Assembly (NCBI RefSeq): GCF_027580225.2
Contig: NC_073342.2
Span: forward strand, 14,397,501 to 14,461,500
Direction of reading: 5' to 3'
Length of the DNA stretch: 64,000 nucleotides
DNA from: Misgurnus anguillicaudatus
Taxonomy: Eukaryota; Chordata; Actinopteri; Cypriniformes; Cobitidae
Shown here in pieces: positions 13,445-26,400 of the stretch. A program made the translations under genes and the position numbers. The stretch's first letter is position 1; every line of letters begins with the position of its first letter. The notes beneath the pieces were generated by a model. That model did no database searches, had not been told where the DNA came from, and worked only from the letters and a program-made list of their open reading frames with translations.

Positions 13445-16400
13445 TCAGACCCCCGAATCGGAGTACATTCCGTTAATAAGATAGTCGACCTGAGTGTAAT
13501 CCTTTCGCTTGTAGCTCTCATAGGCTTGTTTGAGGAACAACGCCACTGCGACCACAAAGAACAGAAGGCCAAACAGAAGCACGGCCAGAAGAGAGCTGGT
13601 GTTCAACAGGTGAACGGACAGAGGGTCACCGGCCACCTCCACCTTGGTCCGGTCTGTCCTACCTTGGGCCCCATCGGAAATGTTCTTAGGCGTTGTGGGT
13701 GGGCTTCTTGAGGTTTTTGGTGTGGTTGGCGATGGCTTTGTGGATGTTGGTACCGGAGTAGTTTGGACTGGCTTGGGGGAAGTCATGAGTGGAGTTGCTT
13801 TAGGCACTAATGGTGTGATGCTGGCGGACTTTTTGGGTTCTGATGGTGTCGTGGGTTGGTGTGTTGTAGCATTTGTGGTTGTGATGACAGTTGTTGTTGT
13901 TGTTGTGCTGGTAGCTGTTGCGTTTGACGTGATCGTTGTTGTGGTTGTAGCAGTGGATGTTGCAGGTAGCGTTGTTGGTGTTGCAGGTAGCGTCGTTGGA
14001 GAAACAATTCCTGATTCATGAACTTGCGTTAAATGAGTTGTCTGCACTTGGTTGGGCACTACAGTTGAAGATGCGGGCGGTTTTGTAGGAGTGGAAGAAT
14101 TGGACGCAGAGATGTTAGTTACTTTAGGTATTGATTGTTGTGTGACATTTGGAGGATTGTCTTGAGATGGCAAGGAAGCAGTGGGTCCCGAGGAATTATG
14201 GGGAGGTGCAGATCCACTTATCTTGTTTTGGCCCACATGGACAGACTCTGCAAATTTAAAGTACATATGGTGAGATCAAGTAAACCGTTCCTCAGACATA
14301 TAGGGGCAGTTTCCCAGACAGGGATTAGACTAGTCCTAGACTAAAATAAATGTAAGAGCTGTTCAAACTGAAAACAACTTGCACACATATCTTAAAATAC
14401 ATCAGTGCCCTTTGTTTTGCCTCAAAATGCACACCAGTAATGTTTTTAGTAAGGCATGTTTGTTTAAACTAGCTATATTTCCAAATTAAACTAAGGCCTA
14501 GTCCTGGTTTAAGCTAATTTCTGTTCGGGAAACCACCCCTTAATAAATAAATGTGCACCTGTCTGTGAAATCCATGTTAATCTAATTATGAGATTAGGAG
14601 CATCAAAGTTCAAATTGATTTCAATCTTTGACATGACTTTACTAAGTTAATATTTAAGATATCAAGGTTATATTTTCACAGAACGTTCTTTACATTATGT
14701 AGGATGATAACAGTATATCACAAAAACACTGCAATTTGTTGTATTAAAATGTAATATCAAGTTTAGACTCGCTGACCTGCTGATTTCAAAAACCCAAATA
14801 CTAATCTCCATGTCCCTGAATTCACTCTGCATGCATGAGGTAATGTAATGCATGAAATAAAAGAGACAAATAGGGGCGAAGGTTACAGAACGAAAATGAA
14901 TCATAAACACAGGGATAAAAATAGGACTGTTGAAAACAAACAAATGGGTGATTCTCGCAAAATTAGACTTATGAGGTGTCATGAAACATTTTGATAAAAA
15001 AAGTAAAAGCAAAGTAAGAGTTTCAAAATAAGAAGTATACTGTTACAAACATCTCTTTGTGTACTATTTTGCACATGATTTCAATTGACGTCCTGCAAAC
15101 CAATTTTTTTCCACATTTAAGGGGAAAACTTTCATTACCGCAATGTGTCCATGACTGGATTTGGGTTCTTTGACATGGAAATATTTATAATTTAAAAAAA
15201 TCGAAAAAATAATCAGTGCATGTTATACTAATAACATTTACAGTAAAGAAACATGTGGTATTTAGTGATCATTGGTAAATGTAGAGACAATAATAAGGAA
15301 TATAAATGTGTCCAAGACCAATGTTCTCATCCTCCGCAACAATTTTCAATCATTGTTTAAGCACTCAAGTTACTAACATTAAAAAAAAAATGTTGAAAGG
15401 GACATAATTGATTGTGACACTCAAAATGGCTACCAGGTATGCAGTTCTTATTTTTTCTCTAGATAAAAGTTGAAATTTTGTTTGTCATAGTACCTAGACA
15501 CCTTTTTAGTTCTCATTACCGAAACATGAGTTTGTAAATGCATATATTTAATGTAATATCATGTTGCGGTAATGATATTTTTTGATAATGATCATTTAAA
15601 TAATTCTATAGGAAATATTTTTAAATCCTCTAAAAATAATGGTTATAGTAAGTTCAGACCTTAATCTTATATGTGCAAAAAAATTGGCTTCAATGGCTTT
15701 TTTAAAAAATCTGATGCTGGACACCTTCTAAGTCTGGATTTCGTGAGAATCACCCAATTTTAGGATGGTCATGCCAAAGAAAGGTATGGTGGCCATATTC
15801 ACACCTACCTTGGTAAGCTAACAGGTCTGGAACATTTGTAATGTTTTCACAGGACTGGGCAGGTGGGCAGTAGATCAGAAAGCAAAGTTGTTTTTCTCCA
15901 TAAATTAAAGCCTTCGTACAAGTTTCATTTTGAGGACCTGAAAATAAAGAAGAAATCGGTCAACAAAGTCCAGAACCACATAATGCTCCCTAAAGATGTG
16001 TGTTTACTTGCAAGTCATCCAGTCATTTTAGATTGTGGCTTTGTTGAAACCAAAAAGATTTGCTGCCCCCCACTATCATCCAAAGCTTGCATTGGTAGTA
16101 ACATACAAGGCTTAGACTAAAACCTTAAAATAACTTATATGTGCCATTTATTTGTCTCAAGATGCACACCAGTAACATCTTTTTCCAAGACATGTTTATA
16201 AAAGATGCTTAGACATCTTAATTTAACTAAGGCCTAGTCCTGGCTTTAGTTAAGCCTCGTCTGTAAAACCAGTCCATAATCTTTTATTTTTGGTTATTCA
16301 GTCCAACACCTTCCCACCTCCCATCAAATTTTCCCAACTCGTAAACTCCCAAACCCATAAAACACGGACAATGTGTGCTACCAGAAACGTGAAATTTAAG

Positions 16401-19400
16401 AGGACAACTAATCCAAACTATTTAATGAAGTTTATAAAGAGTATTTTACAAAGAGCGAAATAAAAACAAGCGGTACAATCTGTGCATCATCAACCCGAGT
16501 TGTTTTTATTGGGACAGAGATGTTCCCCGAATGCATGTTACTGGATGTCGAAATGCTTATCCTGAGTTGGAGAACGAGCTGCATCTGGGAAGAAAAACAG
16601 ACCTTGCCGCACTTCCCTTTGATCGTCTCCCAACAGCCCTTACTGGACACCTTGGGCTCAACATCCGTTTTCACGCACCCTGTTTTTGCCTATTCCCACT
16701 TCCCCTGATTACTTGACCAGGTGGCTGCGGCACGACGGGACCCGTTGACGGGAATCCGGGGTTGCGTGTTTGCACTGGAGCTGTGGAATGCTCCCAAATG
16801 CTTTTTTGGATGGATTCGGCCAACAACCAAGCGTTTATTTAGCATTTTAAAGCTTCAGGTGAATCAACATTTAACCGCTCTGAAGTGAAAATGTCGGATG
16901 AATCATCTCTTGGTCGGCGTCGACATGCGAAATGAAAAGGCCAGCTGGGTCGGTCTGCATGGATTTTTTGCATTAAACTTTTCCCCAGCTGTTTAAAGTC
17001 ATTTCTTAGAGACTGAGACCAAAAACATACTCTATGCAAGTACGTAACGCAATGCCCTGAGAGTTGAATCAAGTCAGACCTTGTTATAAGTACAGTAAGT
17101 TTATAGCCAGCAACCTGTCTAACAACACATCTGGTCAAAAGGCGCAGGTATTTCAAGGTAACCCTATCGCGCCATATGTACTGAGGTCACTGTAATGCAA
17201 GAATGCACGCTGAATATGTACAATAGGTTTGCACGCAAAGCATTAACGTCTGCACTTGTGTACTAGCGTGGTAGTGCGCAGGACGTGTAGGCGGCAAACA
17301 GAGGCTGGTGTGAAACCGTAGAGGGCCTGGCCTAATTCCCGCCCCCCTCTGCAGTCGCCACAGGTCCCCCTATAGTGTGTTTGGTCTTTGACATGCCAAA
17401 AACACACCGTTCCCTGGGCTGGAATGTGGAATGCTTATGTATTTATAGCTCCTATCATTCCAAACATTTCAGACTTCCAGATGGCAGTGGCGATTCTGAC
17501 CTTGCTTTCGATCTCCGTACCGTCAATGCGACAGTGCAGCCAGCCGAACGGAAATTCAATACAGAGTGCGTACGTGTATCGAGTGGGGGCTGGTGGAAGG
17601 CGGATGTGAAGAGGCAGGGCCAACCGCTCTATCCCGAACACAAAGACAACGTGCCCCGGGGTCATTACTGCCGTCTGTGTGCTTGTGAAGGTGCCGAGAT
17701 AGTCAAGTACAATGTGTGTGGCCAAAGCGAGAAAAAAAGCGATGTGATTAAAAACGAGCGTGTCTTGACGAAGACTGCACGAGGGTCCGGCCCTCAGAAA
17801 GAGCGCCTGGCTCGTAAGCAGAACAGCCAGCCCAAGCCGCCCTGTCATCTTAAATGTGAAACACATGGCCCTCTTTGAAAGTACACATCCTTCAAGGGAA
17901 AGACGTGATGTATAAGAGAGAAAACAAAACATATGGCTTTACTTTATCGGAAAAATATTATATTCCGCAGGTATAGTGTTTTATCTCCGAAGGTAGCACG
18001 CAGATTGTATTTCAATTTTGGAGAGCTCAGAAAGCAAAGACTGCATGAATAACCTTAACCTCTTGAAAATAGAGGATTAGACTGTAGGTTTATTTACGTT
18101 TTATTTGTCTCATGTGTTTTTCTGATACTGTACACGCAAACTCTACCTAAGGTAAATCAACAATGGTATTAAATAGACCTAGCAAGTGTCATATTCCTAA
18201 AAATCCGTTGTTGTTTAAGAATATATATAAATGGCAATAGCACAAATGGTTTGCAATAACTAAATGGTTTTAACAGTTCTGTATAGTGAAAGTTTAAGGC
18301 TGACGCAGCGACTGGTGAGACAAAGAGAGTGATGCTTTCTTTTTCCCAGAAAGAACATGAAATATGTGTGTTGGTTATAAAAATATATCATAAAAAATAT
18401 ATATCATTTAATTTGATTTTATGAACTTAAATCATTATTAGAATTTAAATCATATATTGCATGTTTATGTTTATCACATATTGTGCAGCCCTATTAAAGA
18501 ATCACATGACCATATCTAAATATTCTAACTATTTAATTAATACTGAAGAAAAATCTAAAGAATATCTTAAAGGAGATATTTAATCATTATTTCAGTGTTG
18601 TAGTTGAGTAGAGTCCGAGTCAAGACCAACACCAGAGATCAAGGGTCGAGTCAGAGTCAAGACCAAGTCTAAATAAAGCTGGATGTGTCTTGACTCTGAC
18701 TCGACCTCTAGTCTTGGTCTTGACTCGGAATGGATACTCGATCTCTGGTCTTGGTCTTGACTCTGGCTGGACACTCGATCTCTGGTCTTGGTCTTGACTT
18801 GGACACTCGATCTCTGGTCTTGACTCGGACTGGACACTCAATCTCTGGTCTTGGTCTTGACTCGGACTGGACACTCAATCTCTGGTCTTGACTCGGACTG
18901 GACAATCGATCTCTGGTCTTGACTCGGACTGGACACTCGATCTCTGGTCTTAGTCTTGACTCGGACTGGACACTCGATCTCTGGTCTTGACTCGGACTGG
19001 ACACACGATCTCTGGTCTTCTTGACTCGGACTCGACACATCATCTCTGGTCTTGGTCTTGACTCGAGACTGGGTCAAGACCAGAGATCGAATGTCCAGTC
19101 CGAGTCAAGACCAAGACCAGAGTTCGAGTGTCCAGCCGAGTCAAGACCAAGACCAGAGATCAAGTGTTGAGTCTGGTCTTGGTACTCGACACACTCGATC
19201 TCTGGCCTTGGTCTTGACTTGGACTGGACACTCGATCTCTGGTCTTGGTCTTGACTCGGACTGGACACTCGATCTCTGGTCTTGGTCTTGACTCTGACTC
19301 GACCTCTGGTCTTGACTTGATACTTGACGTACTCAATCTCTGGTCTGGTTTTGAAATGGACTCGACACTTGATCTCTGGTCTTGACTCAGACCGACACTT

Positions 19401-20166
19401 GATCTCTAGTCTTGACTCAATTCTCGATCTCTGTTCTTGACTTGATACTTGACAGACTCGATCTCTGGTCTTGACTCGACACACAATCTCTAGTATTAGA
19501 CTAGACTCGGACTCGACACTCAATCTTTGGTCTTGGCCTTGACTCAACCTCTGGTCTCGACTCAGATTCAACACTCAATCTCTGGTCTTGGTTTTGACTC
19601 GGACTTGACATCTAGTATTGGACTTGACTCGGACTCAACACTCAATCTCTGGTCTTGGCTTTGACTCGACACTCAAACTCTAGTTTTGACTCGGACTCAA
19701 CACTTGATCTCTGGTCTCTGTCCTGAATCGGACTCCACACTTGATCTCTGGTCTTGACTCAATACTCGATCTTTGGTCTTGGTCTAGACTCGACACACAA
19801 TCTCTAGTATTACACTTGACTCGGACTCAACAGTCAATCTTTGGTCTTGGCCTTGACTCAACCTCTGGTCTCAACTCAGACTCAACACTTGATCTCTGGT
19901 CTTGGCTTTGACTCAAACTCGACACTCAAAATCTAGACTTGACCCAGACTCAACTACAACACTGCTGCTTTACATCAAACAATCTACCAAAAGTATACAT
20001 AAGATGCACAATATAGCTACTTACACAATTTCAGTTCACACTTCCCTACGTCTTGCAGAGTCTTATTTAACACTATCCGGAAACCGTTATCCAAATGGAT
20101 GGATGCACATGGAAGCACAAGGAACACCAGGATGGGTAGCAATACCAGGATGGGGTGGGTGGCCAT
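13445..20166 (-). CDS. C11orf24-like mucin-type membrane protein with MANSC-like domain
   Basis: Three coding exons on the minus strand: 20166-20025, 15937-15809 and 14247-13445. All have GT-AG introns and matching phases, giving 357 aa. The chosen ATG (ATCATGG) has a strong context; an in-frame ATG at 20190 has a weaker one. The protein starts with a signal peptide (residues 1-22). A small domain follows with cysteines 43, 48, 54, 66, 71 and 77, whose CFLIYC...C pattern resembles the MANSC domain. Next comes a long Thr/Ser/Pro-rich mucin stretch encoded in the last exon, then a transmembrane helix near residues 306-329. The cytoplasmic tail contains KQAYESYKRKDYTQVDYLING, which closely matches the C-terminus of human C11orf24, a type I Golgi/plasma-membrane protein. 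YTQV and YLIN are possible YxxPhi-type sorting signals. Assignment by the tail is firm. The function is unknown. Confidence 0.88.
14300..14541. mobile_element. MITE in intron 2 of the C11orf24-like gene
   Basis: The left end GGGGCAGTTTCCCAGACAGG and the right end GTTCGGGAAACCACCCC are inverted repeats. A related, more degraded copy sits at about 16100-16285, sharing AACTAAGGCCTAGTCCTGG. Confidence 0.65.
14945..15756. mobile_element. Transposon with roughly 36-bp inverted repeats
   Basis: The left end starts TGGGTGATTCTCGCAAAAT and the right end is the near-complement ending GTGAGAATCACCCA. The similarity extends inward through GACTTATGAGGTGTC and its partner. The internal DNA is AT-rich, with no transposase frame. 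It lies in the intron between the MANSC-like exon and the mucin exon. Confidence 0.75.
16100..16285. mobile_element. Degraded MITE related to 14300-14541
   Basis: The words GATGCACACCAGTAACAT and AACTAAGGCCTAGTCCTGG are shared with the copy at 14300-14541 in the same orientation. The ends are eroded. Confidence 0.5.
16440..17930. other. GC-richer unassigned stretch in intron 1 of the C11orf24-like gene
   Basis: This part of the first intron is less AT-rich than either flank and stays open in overlapping frames on both strands (plus 17375-17878, minus 17435-17932). Neither product resembles a known protein, and splice signals in the right places are absent. It contains paired GGAATG words (17419-17433) and a TATTTATAG word near 17440, which resemble TEAD and MEF2 sites. 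It may be a conserved regulatory element or an unrecognised repeat. Confidence 0.3.
18593..19964. repeat. Minisatellite inside a TIR-bounded element
   Basis: Most of this stretch is tandem copies of a 31-37-bp unit around CTCGATCTCTGGTCTTGACT. Blocks at about 18610-18680 and 19070-19170 have the unit in the opposite orientation. The whole array is bounded by inverted repeats, CAGTGTTGTAGTTGAGT on the left and ACTCAACTACAACACTG on the right, of hAT-like appearance. No matching target duplication is seen. It lies in intron 1 of the C11orf24-like gene. The long open frames across it are by-products of the repeat. Confidence 0.85.
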
Positions 20167-20414
20167 GATCACATGTGTGGCTGGGATCATATAGTGAGAG
20201 AGGGTCACATCCCCAACAGCTGTGGAACACAAAAATGCAATGATTTTGAGAAATAAATAAAACTAAGTTAGCGTAACATTTTAAAATTACATTATATAAT
20301 ACACATCTATAAGAATAATACACTAATATAAGAATAAGTAGTTAGACCTACAATATATTTAAAAGCTGTAAGATGAGATAACAAATTGAATCCTGAAAAA
20401 TAAATTTTATAAAA

Positions 20415-20854
20415 CAGGGCTCAACATAAAGGACTGCCCGGTGGCCCGGGGCAAGCGTAAAAGACGTTCGGGCAAGTAAAAAGTATTGTCACTTGCCCGA
20501 TTGGGCCAGTGCTTCACCCTCAGTCACTAAAATATATTTTCATCAATGTATATTATTTTACATCTTGGAAGCAGACATTTACTTGGGTAAAAAAACACAA
20601 CGAAGAAACAATGCAATATTCTGCAAAATTTGCTGTCAGTTTACATCTAAAGCAGAAAAGTTGGGAGCCTTTTTTTGTTGGAACATGTCTGTTGTATGTA
20701 TACCTTTATATTTGACTTTGAATTATTATTTTTAAATATGTGACACTGACATTTTTTTTTTATTGGGGCCAGTGAAAATTTTGCCAGGGCAAGTGAAAAT
20801 TTGAACCACTGGCCCGACCGGGCCAGTATAAAAAATTATTTGCGTTGAGTCCTG
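20415..20854. mobile_element. hAT-like MITE CAGGGCTCAAC
   Basis: The left end is CAGGGCTCAACATAAAGG and the right end is its imperfect complement ending TTGCGTTGAGTCCTG. Internal GCCCGG/CCGGGC words pair across the element. The flanking octamers do not match, so the family assignment rests on the ends alone. Confidence 0.65.
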
Positions 20855-21902
20855 TAAAATGACAAATTTAAGAAGCAACCAGCTCTGACTATTCAGATAA
20901 GTTGCAGAACATGTGTATATAAACACATATACATATATTATTCATATTTATATGTTATTTATGTATATAAACAGGTCATAATGTTCTACAATGACCTGAA
21001 TGAGTAAAAGCCATTACAGACTAAACTCAAGACTGACTCAATTACGCCATCTAGTTTACATTCCAGGACACTACAAGGAAAGTGGGATTTTGGTTTTGGT
21101 TCCTGGAATTCCAATGCATTCATATCGAATGAAATTAGAGGACCTGCAACAAATTAATATTCACAAAGCTAACTTGAGATTATGCCTACAATTTTTTTGA
21201 CATTTGTAAGTTATTTACAAGCACTAACCACCATTTTAAGCTTGGCTCAAGTTATGCTGGTAATAAGGAAGTTTGAAGAGTGAAATTGGCTTTGGGTGTA
21301 GCACATAAATCCCTGCCACACCCCTTTAAACAACCATTTGGTAACTACAGTGAGGGCACTGAAGCGCTCACTAAACACGTTCCAGGATCTGCAGATCATA
21401 TGACTTTCATCCAAGTTTGAACAAAGGATGTAAACTTACTCAAAAGCGAAGCAGATTATTCACGGATGATTCCTCTTGAAAGAGCTGGAGTAACACAGAA
21501 TGAAATAAAATCAATTTTGTAGCAATAAAAAGATGATAAAATCACATATAAATCATAAGCAAACAGTTTTGCATACCAAATAAAAAATTAAAGGGTTATT
21601 TATGTCAGACATGGACTGTTATTTTTTTAATGGGTTTATTATTAACTCTATAATGACAATTTTAGTTATTATTAAAGCTATTTAGGTCAATTATGTTGCT
21701 TACAATGGAACACGTGTCTGATAATCACAGATAATCTCACAATCAGAGAATAAACCTCTTGTACTCTTAAACTTATTAACACATAAAATATAATCACCAT
21801 ATAAAGATTTTAACTTAAAAAATAAGTCAAATAGTTTTCACAAATACTACACATGATTCTTCTAAGGATACTTACTGTTTATTTTCACAATGGCAAACTT
21901 AC

Positions 21903-22140
21903 CATAAATGCAAACAGCAACGTCAGAAACAGTTATTTTCTTCACAGCAGCACGTCAAACAGTCTCTTTACTGCAGTTTTTTGCACTCCTCATGAAGCGT
22001 ACGTTTAATGTCACTCCTCTGACAGATGTTTTATATTTTATTTCGGGCTGTTTATGTAAGTAGCGGGTCTCTGACACGACACGACGGTGATGCGACAGGA
22101 CGAGATGCAGGACTTCCGGGTCGCTAAAATAGCAGTACGA
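21903..22140 (-). promoter_or_regulatory. Putative 5' UTR exon and promoter of the C11orf24-like gene
   Basis: On the minus strand a donor GTAAGT follows ...CATTTATG at 21903. A matching acceptor TTCCACAG lies just before the start exon, near 20219. Upstream, at 22070-22130, the DNA is CpG-richer and contains ACTTCCGGGT, an ETS-type CCGGAAGT word on the minus strand. If this splice is used, the ATG at the exon end opens a five-codon upstream frame that stops before the main start. This is inference from splice consensus only. Confidence 0.4.
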
Positions 22141-22670
22141 AAGGATGTTAAAATAAAAGTCATCAGGTAGTTTATGCTCATTAATGTATGCGAATAACTT
22201 CGTACACCTGTTTACAGTTAAAACATTAGAAAAAAAGTTTACTTTAAAATAAAAATTTAAATTAATGCTTGCAATGCTTTACATACCATTTAAGTAGGAT
22301 GACCAATAAAAAATTAGATAAATAAACAAACCCATGAAGGATTTTCTGAAATAAAAAATAATTTATTTAATTTAATCTGAATAATCACTTTTAATGAATT
22401 CGTTGCATTTTTAATAAGGTAATGTGATGCATTCCTAGTATGTTGACAGTGTGAAATGACACACTTGTGCCTCCTCAACTAAACACATCAGACCCTGCAT
22501 CCCAAATCGCATACCACATTAAATATTAGTCAAAATTATATTTAGTATGTTCTGTCTCTTTTAATCCACTCGTCATGTCTATCTCTTATAACAAAAACAG
22601 TCCATACTTTTAGGAGTGTTTGGTATGGTTTTATTTATTTGTTGTCCAGCCATAGAATATAGTATTGTAT

Positions 22671-23068
22671 CCCATATGGCAAAGAAATACATTTCTCTGG
22701 ACAGAAAAATATTTTAAATACGTGCTAAAGTTACTAATACAAGTTAATTTTGTAAAGTGTATTTTTGAAGTTGAAAATATATTTAATTTTAACTTTTTTA
22801 AAACTGCTATGTTTATTAGTACGGTAATATAAGTTTTTCCTCCAATGCGACGTGTATTTTCCTTAGATTTAAATATGGAGAGCTAAATATATTTTAATTC
22901 TTTAAAATGTATTTATTTTTTAAATATATTTTAAAATATACGAAAAATGGCCAAAAATATATAGGTGAAAAATATATTTTTGTAAACATATTCCAAAATA
23001 TATTTCAACAAATATATTTTTGGCCCTTTTTTGTATATTTAAAAATATATATTTTTTTGCCGTATGGG
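22671..23068. mobile_element. AT-rich MITE with CCCATATGGC ends
   Basis: CCCATATGGCAAA on the left faces GCCGTATGGG on the right. The interior is almost pure A/T with many ATATATTTT words that fold back on themselves. It lies between the two divergent promoters at about 22.1 and 23.4 kb. Confidence 0.65.
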
Positions 23069-23375
23069 ATATAGTACAGTGACATAGCAATTATACACCT
23101 GCACATACTAAACTGACCACAATGTAGTTACAGAAAACCCCTGCAGGCAGTGTTTGTCTTTCAAATAGAAAGTAATTTATTTAATACATTTAATAAATGT
23201 AATTTTAGCTAAATTCGTAGCGAGGAAACAAAACAATTACAAATAAAAATGTTGTGCCTTAAAAGCACTGTAAGTCTCTTTTGATAAAACCATCAAGCAA
23301 ATGTATAAGTTAAGTGTATATTTTACATGATTAGATTTTACAGTTTAAAGACTTTTATAATGAAAAATCTTAAGG

Positions 23376-23383
23376 CACGTGAC
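23376..23383 (+). promoter_or_regulatory. CACGTGAC E-box upstream of ap3s2
   Basis: GGCACGTGAC lies about 100 bp before the ap3s2 start codon. It matches 9 of 10 bases of the CLEAR consensus GTCACGTGAC recognised by TFEB/TFE3, and also a USF E-box. Its position fits a proximal promoter of a gene for lysosomal trafficking. Whether it is bound is unknown. Confidence 0.4.
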
Positions 23384-23485
23384 ATAGAAGTAGCGGATGT
23401 CGTTTCTCATTGACGAGGAAGAGGCTTTGCTGAAAATAAATCAGTTATATTTAACTGGCAGCATAACATATAAACAAAAAGAAGA

Positions 23486-26400
23486 ATGATAAAGGCCATC
23501 CTCATTTTTAACAATCATGGGAAACCCAGGCTCATCAGATTCTACCAATATTTTGTAAGATCGCCTCAAGAAAAGACACTTAAACTTCATCATGTTTTGC
23601 TATCGGAGCAGATCAGCTGCATATCAGCTGATGTGCTGTTGTAACTTCATTAAACGTTTATAGCTTAACTGTTACTATGTACACAGTATTATCTTTGCAC
23701 GTTTCTACATAATCATGTAAACAAGAAGCCTGTCAGTGTCCTATAATGCTATTCGGCTTCTAAAGGCCACTACACACTGGTCAGACAGACTCCAACAGAC
23801 TCCAACAGACGCGTCTGTTGGACTCTGTCTGACCAGTGTGAAACCCCTGTTGGCAGTTGTTGGATCAAAGTCAATGAGACTTTAGAATGTGGTTGTCTGT
23901 TGGTGTCTGTTGGGTCTGTTGGTGTCTGTTGGAGTTGGTAGTTGTCTGACCAGTGTGAACTGGCCTTAATGTGTAACTTATTATTATAAGATTCATTTTC
24001 AAATAAATGTTACCCAGTGCTAATCTGTAGAGAAAAACAACAACATTTTAGTCAATTTATAATCTTTCAGGCAGAGGACATGCAGCAACAGATCATCAGG
24101 GAGACTTTTCATCTGGTGTCCAAAAGAGATGATAATGTCTGCAATTTTCTGGAGGGTGGAAGGTAAAGTCATATACGACCCCGTAGTGTGATTTTTACTG
24201 TTTTCTGCATAAAAATATCCTGCATAATATAAAGAACATTCTGTGAAAATAACCTTGATTTCTTTAATATTGACACTAAGGTCATGTCAAAGATTCAAAT
24301 CCGTGTGAAATCATGTAATCTCAGAATTAGATTGAGATTTTATGTTCTGATTTTATATTTTTTAAGTATCCAGGATCTTATAAAGCACTTTTTATTGTGG
24401 TATTGAAGTTTTTCTCCCCTATTTTAGTTTGATCGGAGGCTCAGACTACAAGCTGATCTACAGACACTACGCCACACTGTATTTTGTATTTTGTGTGGAC
24501 TCATCAGAGAGTGAGCTGGGGATTTTAGATCTCATACAGGTACACATACCACCATACTATTATTCATTCTGTATCACTCATTTACAGACACATAGTAGTG
24601 TAGTATAGTGTACATTTTTATCTTCTATTCTCTTAAACACGTACCCGGAGGTTGAACATGATTTTGGAAGTCTACAAACAGCCCTTTTCTCTGTCAAATA
24701 GGCACCAAATTGTAAATGTATGTTACATTTTGACTACAAATATGATGCACTTTCAATAAAGATGAATGTATCTACGGGTGAAATGCTCCTTTAAACATTT
24801 TAGCTTTTATGATGTATTCATTACTTTGTTTGGCGTACTGTGTAAATATGGTAAATTAATGATTTTTCCTCAGTGGCATTGTCATGTGATATTACATTTA
24901 CATTTATGCATTTGTCAGATGCTTTTACGCAAAGTGTCTTACAGTGCATTCAAGATATACTTTTTATCAGTATGTGTGTTTCCTGGGAATCAAATCTGTG
25001 ATCTTTGTGTAGCTAGTGCAATGTTTACCAATCTATTAAATTTAATAATCGCTGTACTATAATAGCTAAATGGAAATGTGCTTTTTCTGTGATTCCAGTG
25101 TTTCCCACAGGATTTTAAGGAGACTGTGGTGCTGATGACGTCACCCGCTAATTAGCATATATGTGACGTCATCATGTCGTGTTTGCATTTGATCTAGTGT
25201 TGGCAATGGCACCTGAAATATGTTTCACTTCTATTCTTTGATCTGTATCTGTATTTGATCTGTATTATATATCAAATTATATTTAAGCTGAATTAAGCTG
25301 TTTTAAATAGTGAAATAAAAATGTAAATGGCAATCATAAAAATTCTATTTGTGGGGGCCAGTGTTGATTCTGTGGTGGGCCACCACAAATAAATCAATGT
25401 ATGGGAAACACTGGATTCTGTTTAGCCTTTAAAAGGTTAATTTTATCCTGTTCAATTTCTCATTCGCAGGTCTTTGTAGAAACCCTGGACAAATGCTTTG
25501 AAAATGTTTGTGAGCTGGACTTAATCTTTCACATGGATAAGGTCAGATTTCCCATCATACCCATTTACCAAATGTTAAAGGGACAACATGTAGGATATCA
25601 CCAGTAGGGGTCGCATTTTCAAAACAATAACAAAGGGGAAGCTTAAAGGAAAACACCACCGTTTTTCAATATTTTATTATGTTCTTACATTAACTTAGAC
25701 TAATTAATACATACCTATCTTTATTCAATGCGTCCACTTAATCTTAGTACAGCGCGTCTTGAATGTGTTCGCATTTAGCCTAGCCCCATTCATTCCTTAG
25801 GATCCAAACAGGGATGAATTTAGAAGCCACCAAACCACTGATCTGTATAAATGACTGGATTGCACATAGAACGCTAAACTAAAAGCGAAAGGTGAAGCAG
25901 TCACAGAGTTTGAGTGGCCATCTTGGTATTCCCAACCGGCAGAGAGCGTCATTGACTTACATTCAAAATCATGATAAATTCACTCGGTTTACAGCGTATT
26001 AGTCACACAAGATTACGTTTTAGGATATGTGTACATAAATTAATAGTTACTTCTCATGTTATTTGCAATGTTCATGTTAAAATCAGGCAGGATAAGAGAT
26101 TTATAGAAAACGTTAAGGTAAGTGTCTGCTGCATTCTGTTGTAATGACACGGGTGTAAATAAAGTTTTATGACATTGAAAGCCTACAAAGTCAGTGTTAT
26201 TTCTCTGGAAAAAAAACATGCTTTTTATAAGCACAGCGACATCGAAATTCGGTGTTGTTTTTATATTGCTGCATCAAATGTAAGTTTAACCACATTTTAA
26301 AACGTTATCTTAACAGTTTCAAAATACGCGTTTACATGGTTAACGCATTTTACTGTACGAACAAAACAATACCGTATAACATAACATAATTACAAAACCA

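Noticed and set aside
13644..14021. Plus-strand valine-rich open frame
   Set aside because: It is the antisense of the Thr-rich mucin exon of the minus-strand gene.
17375..17932. Protein gene in the overlapping 167- and 165-codon frames
   Set aside because: No recognisable domain and no matching splice context. Open frames on both strands suggest composition rather than coding. Kept only as an unexplained block.
18593..19964. Long open frames with repeated SQDQ-type peptides across the minisatellite
   Set aside because: They arise from the repeat unit in several frames of both strands, with no start, splice or codon signature of a gene.
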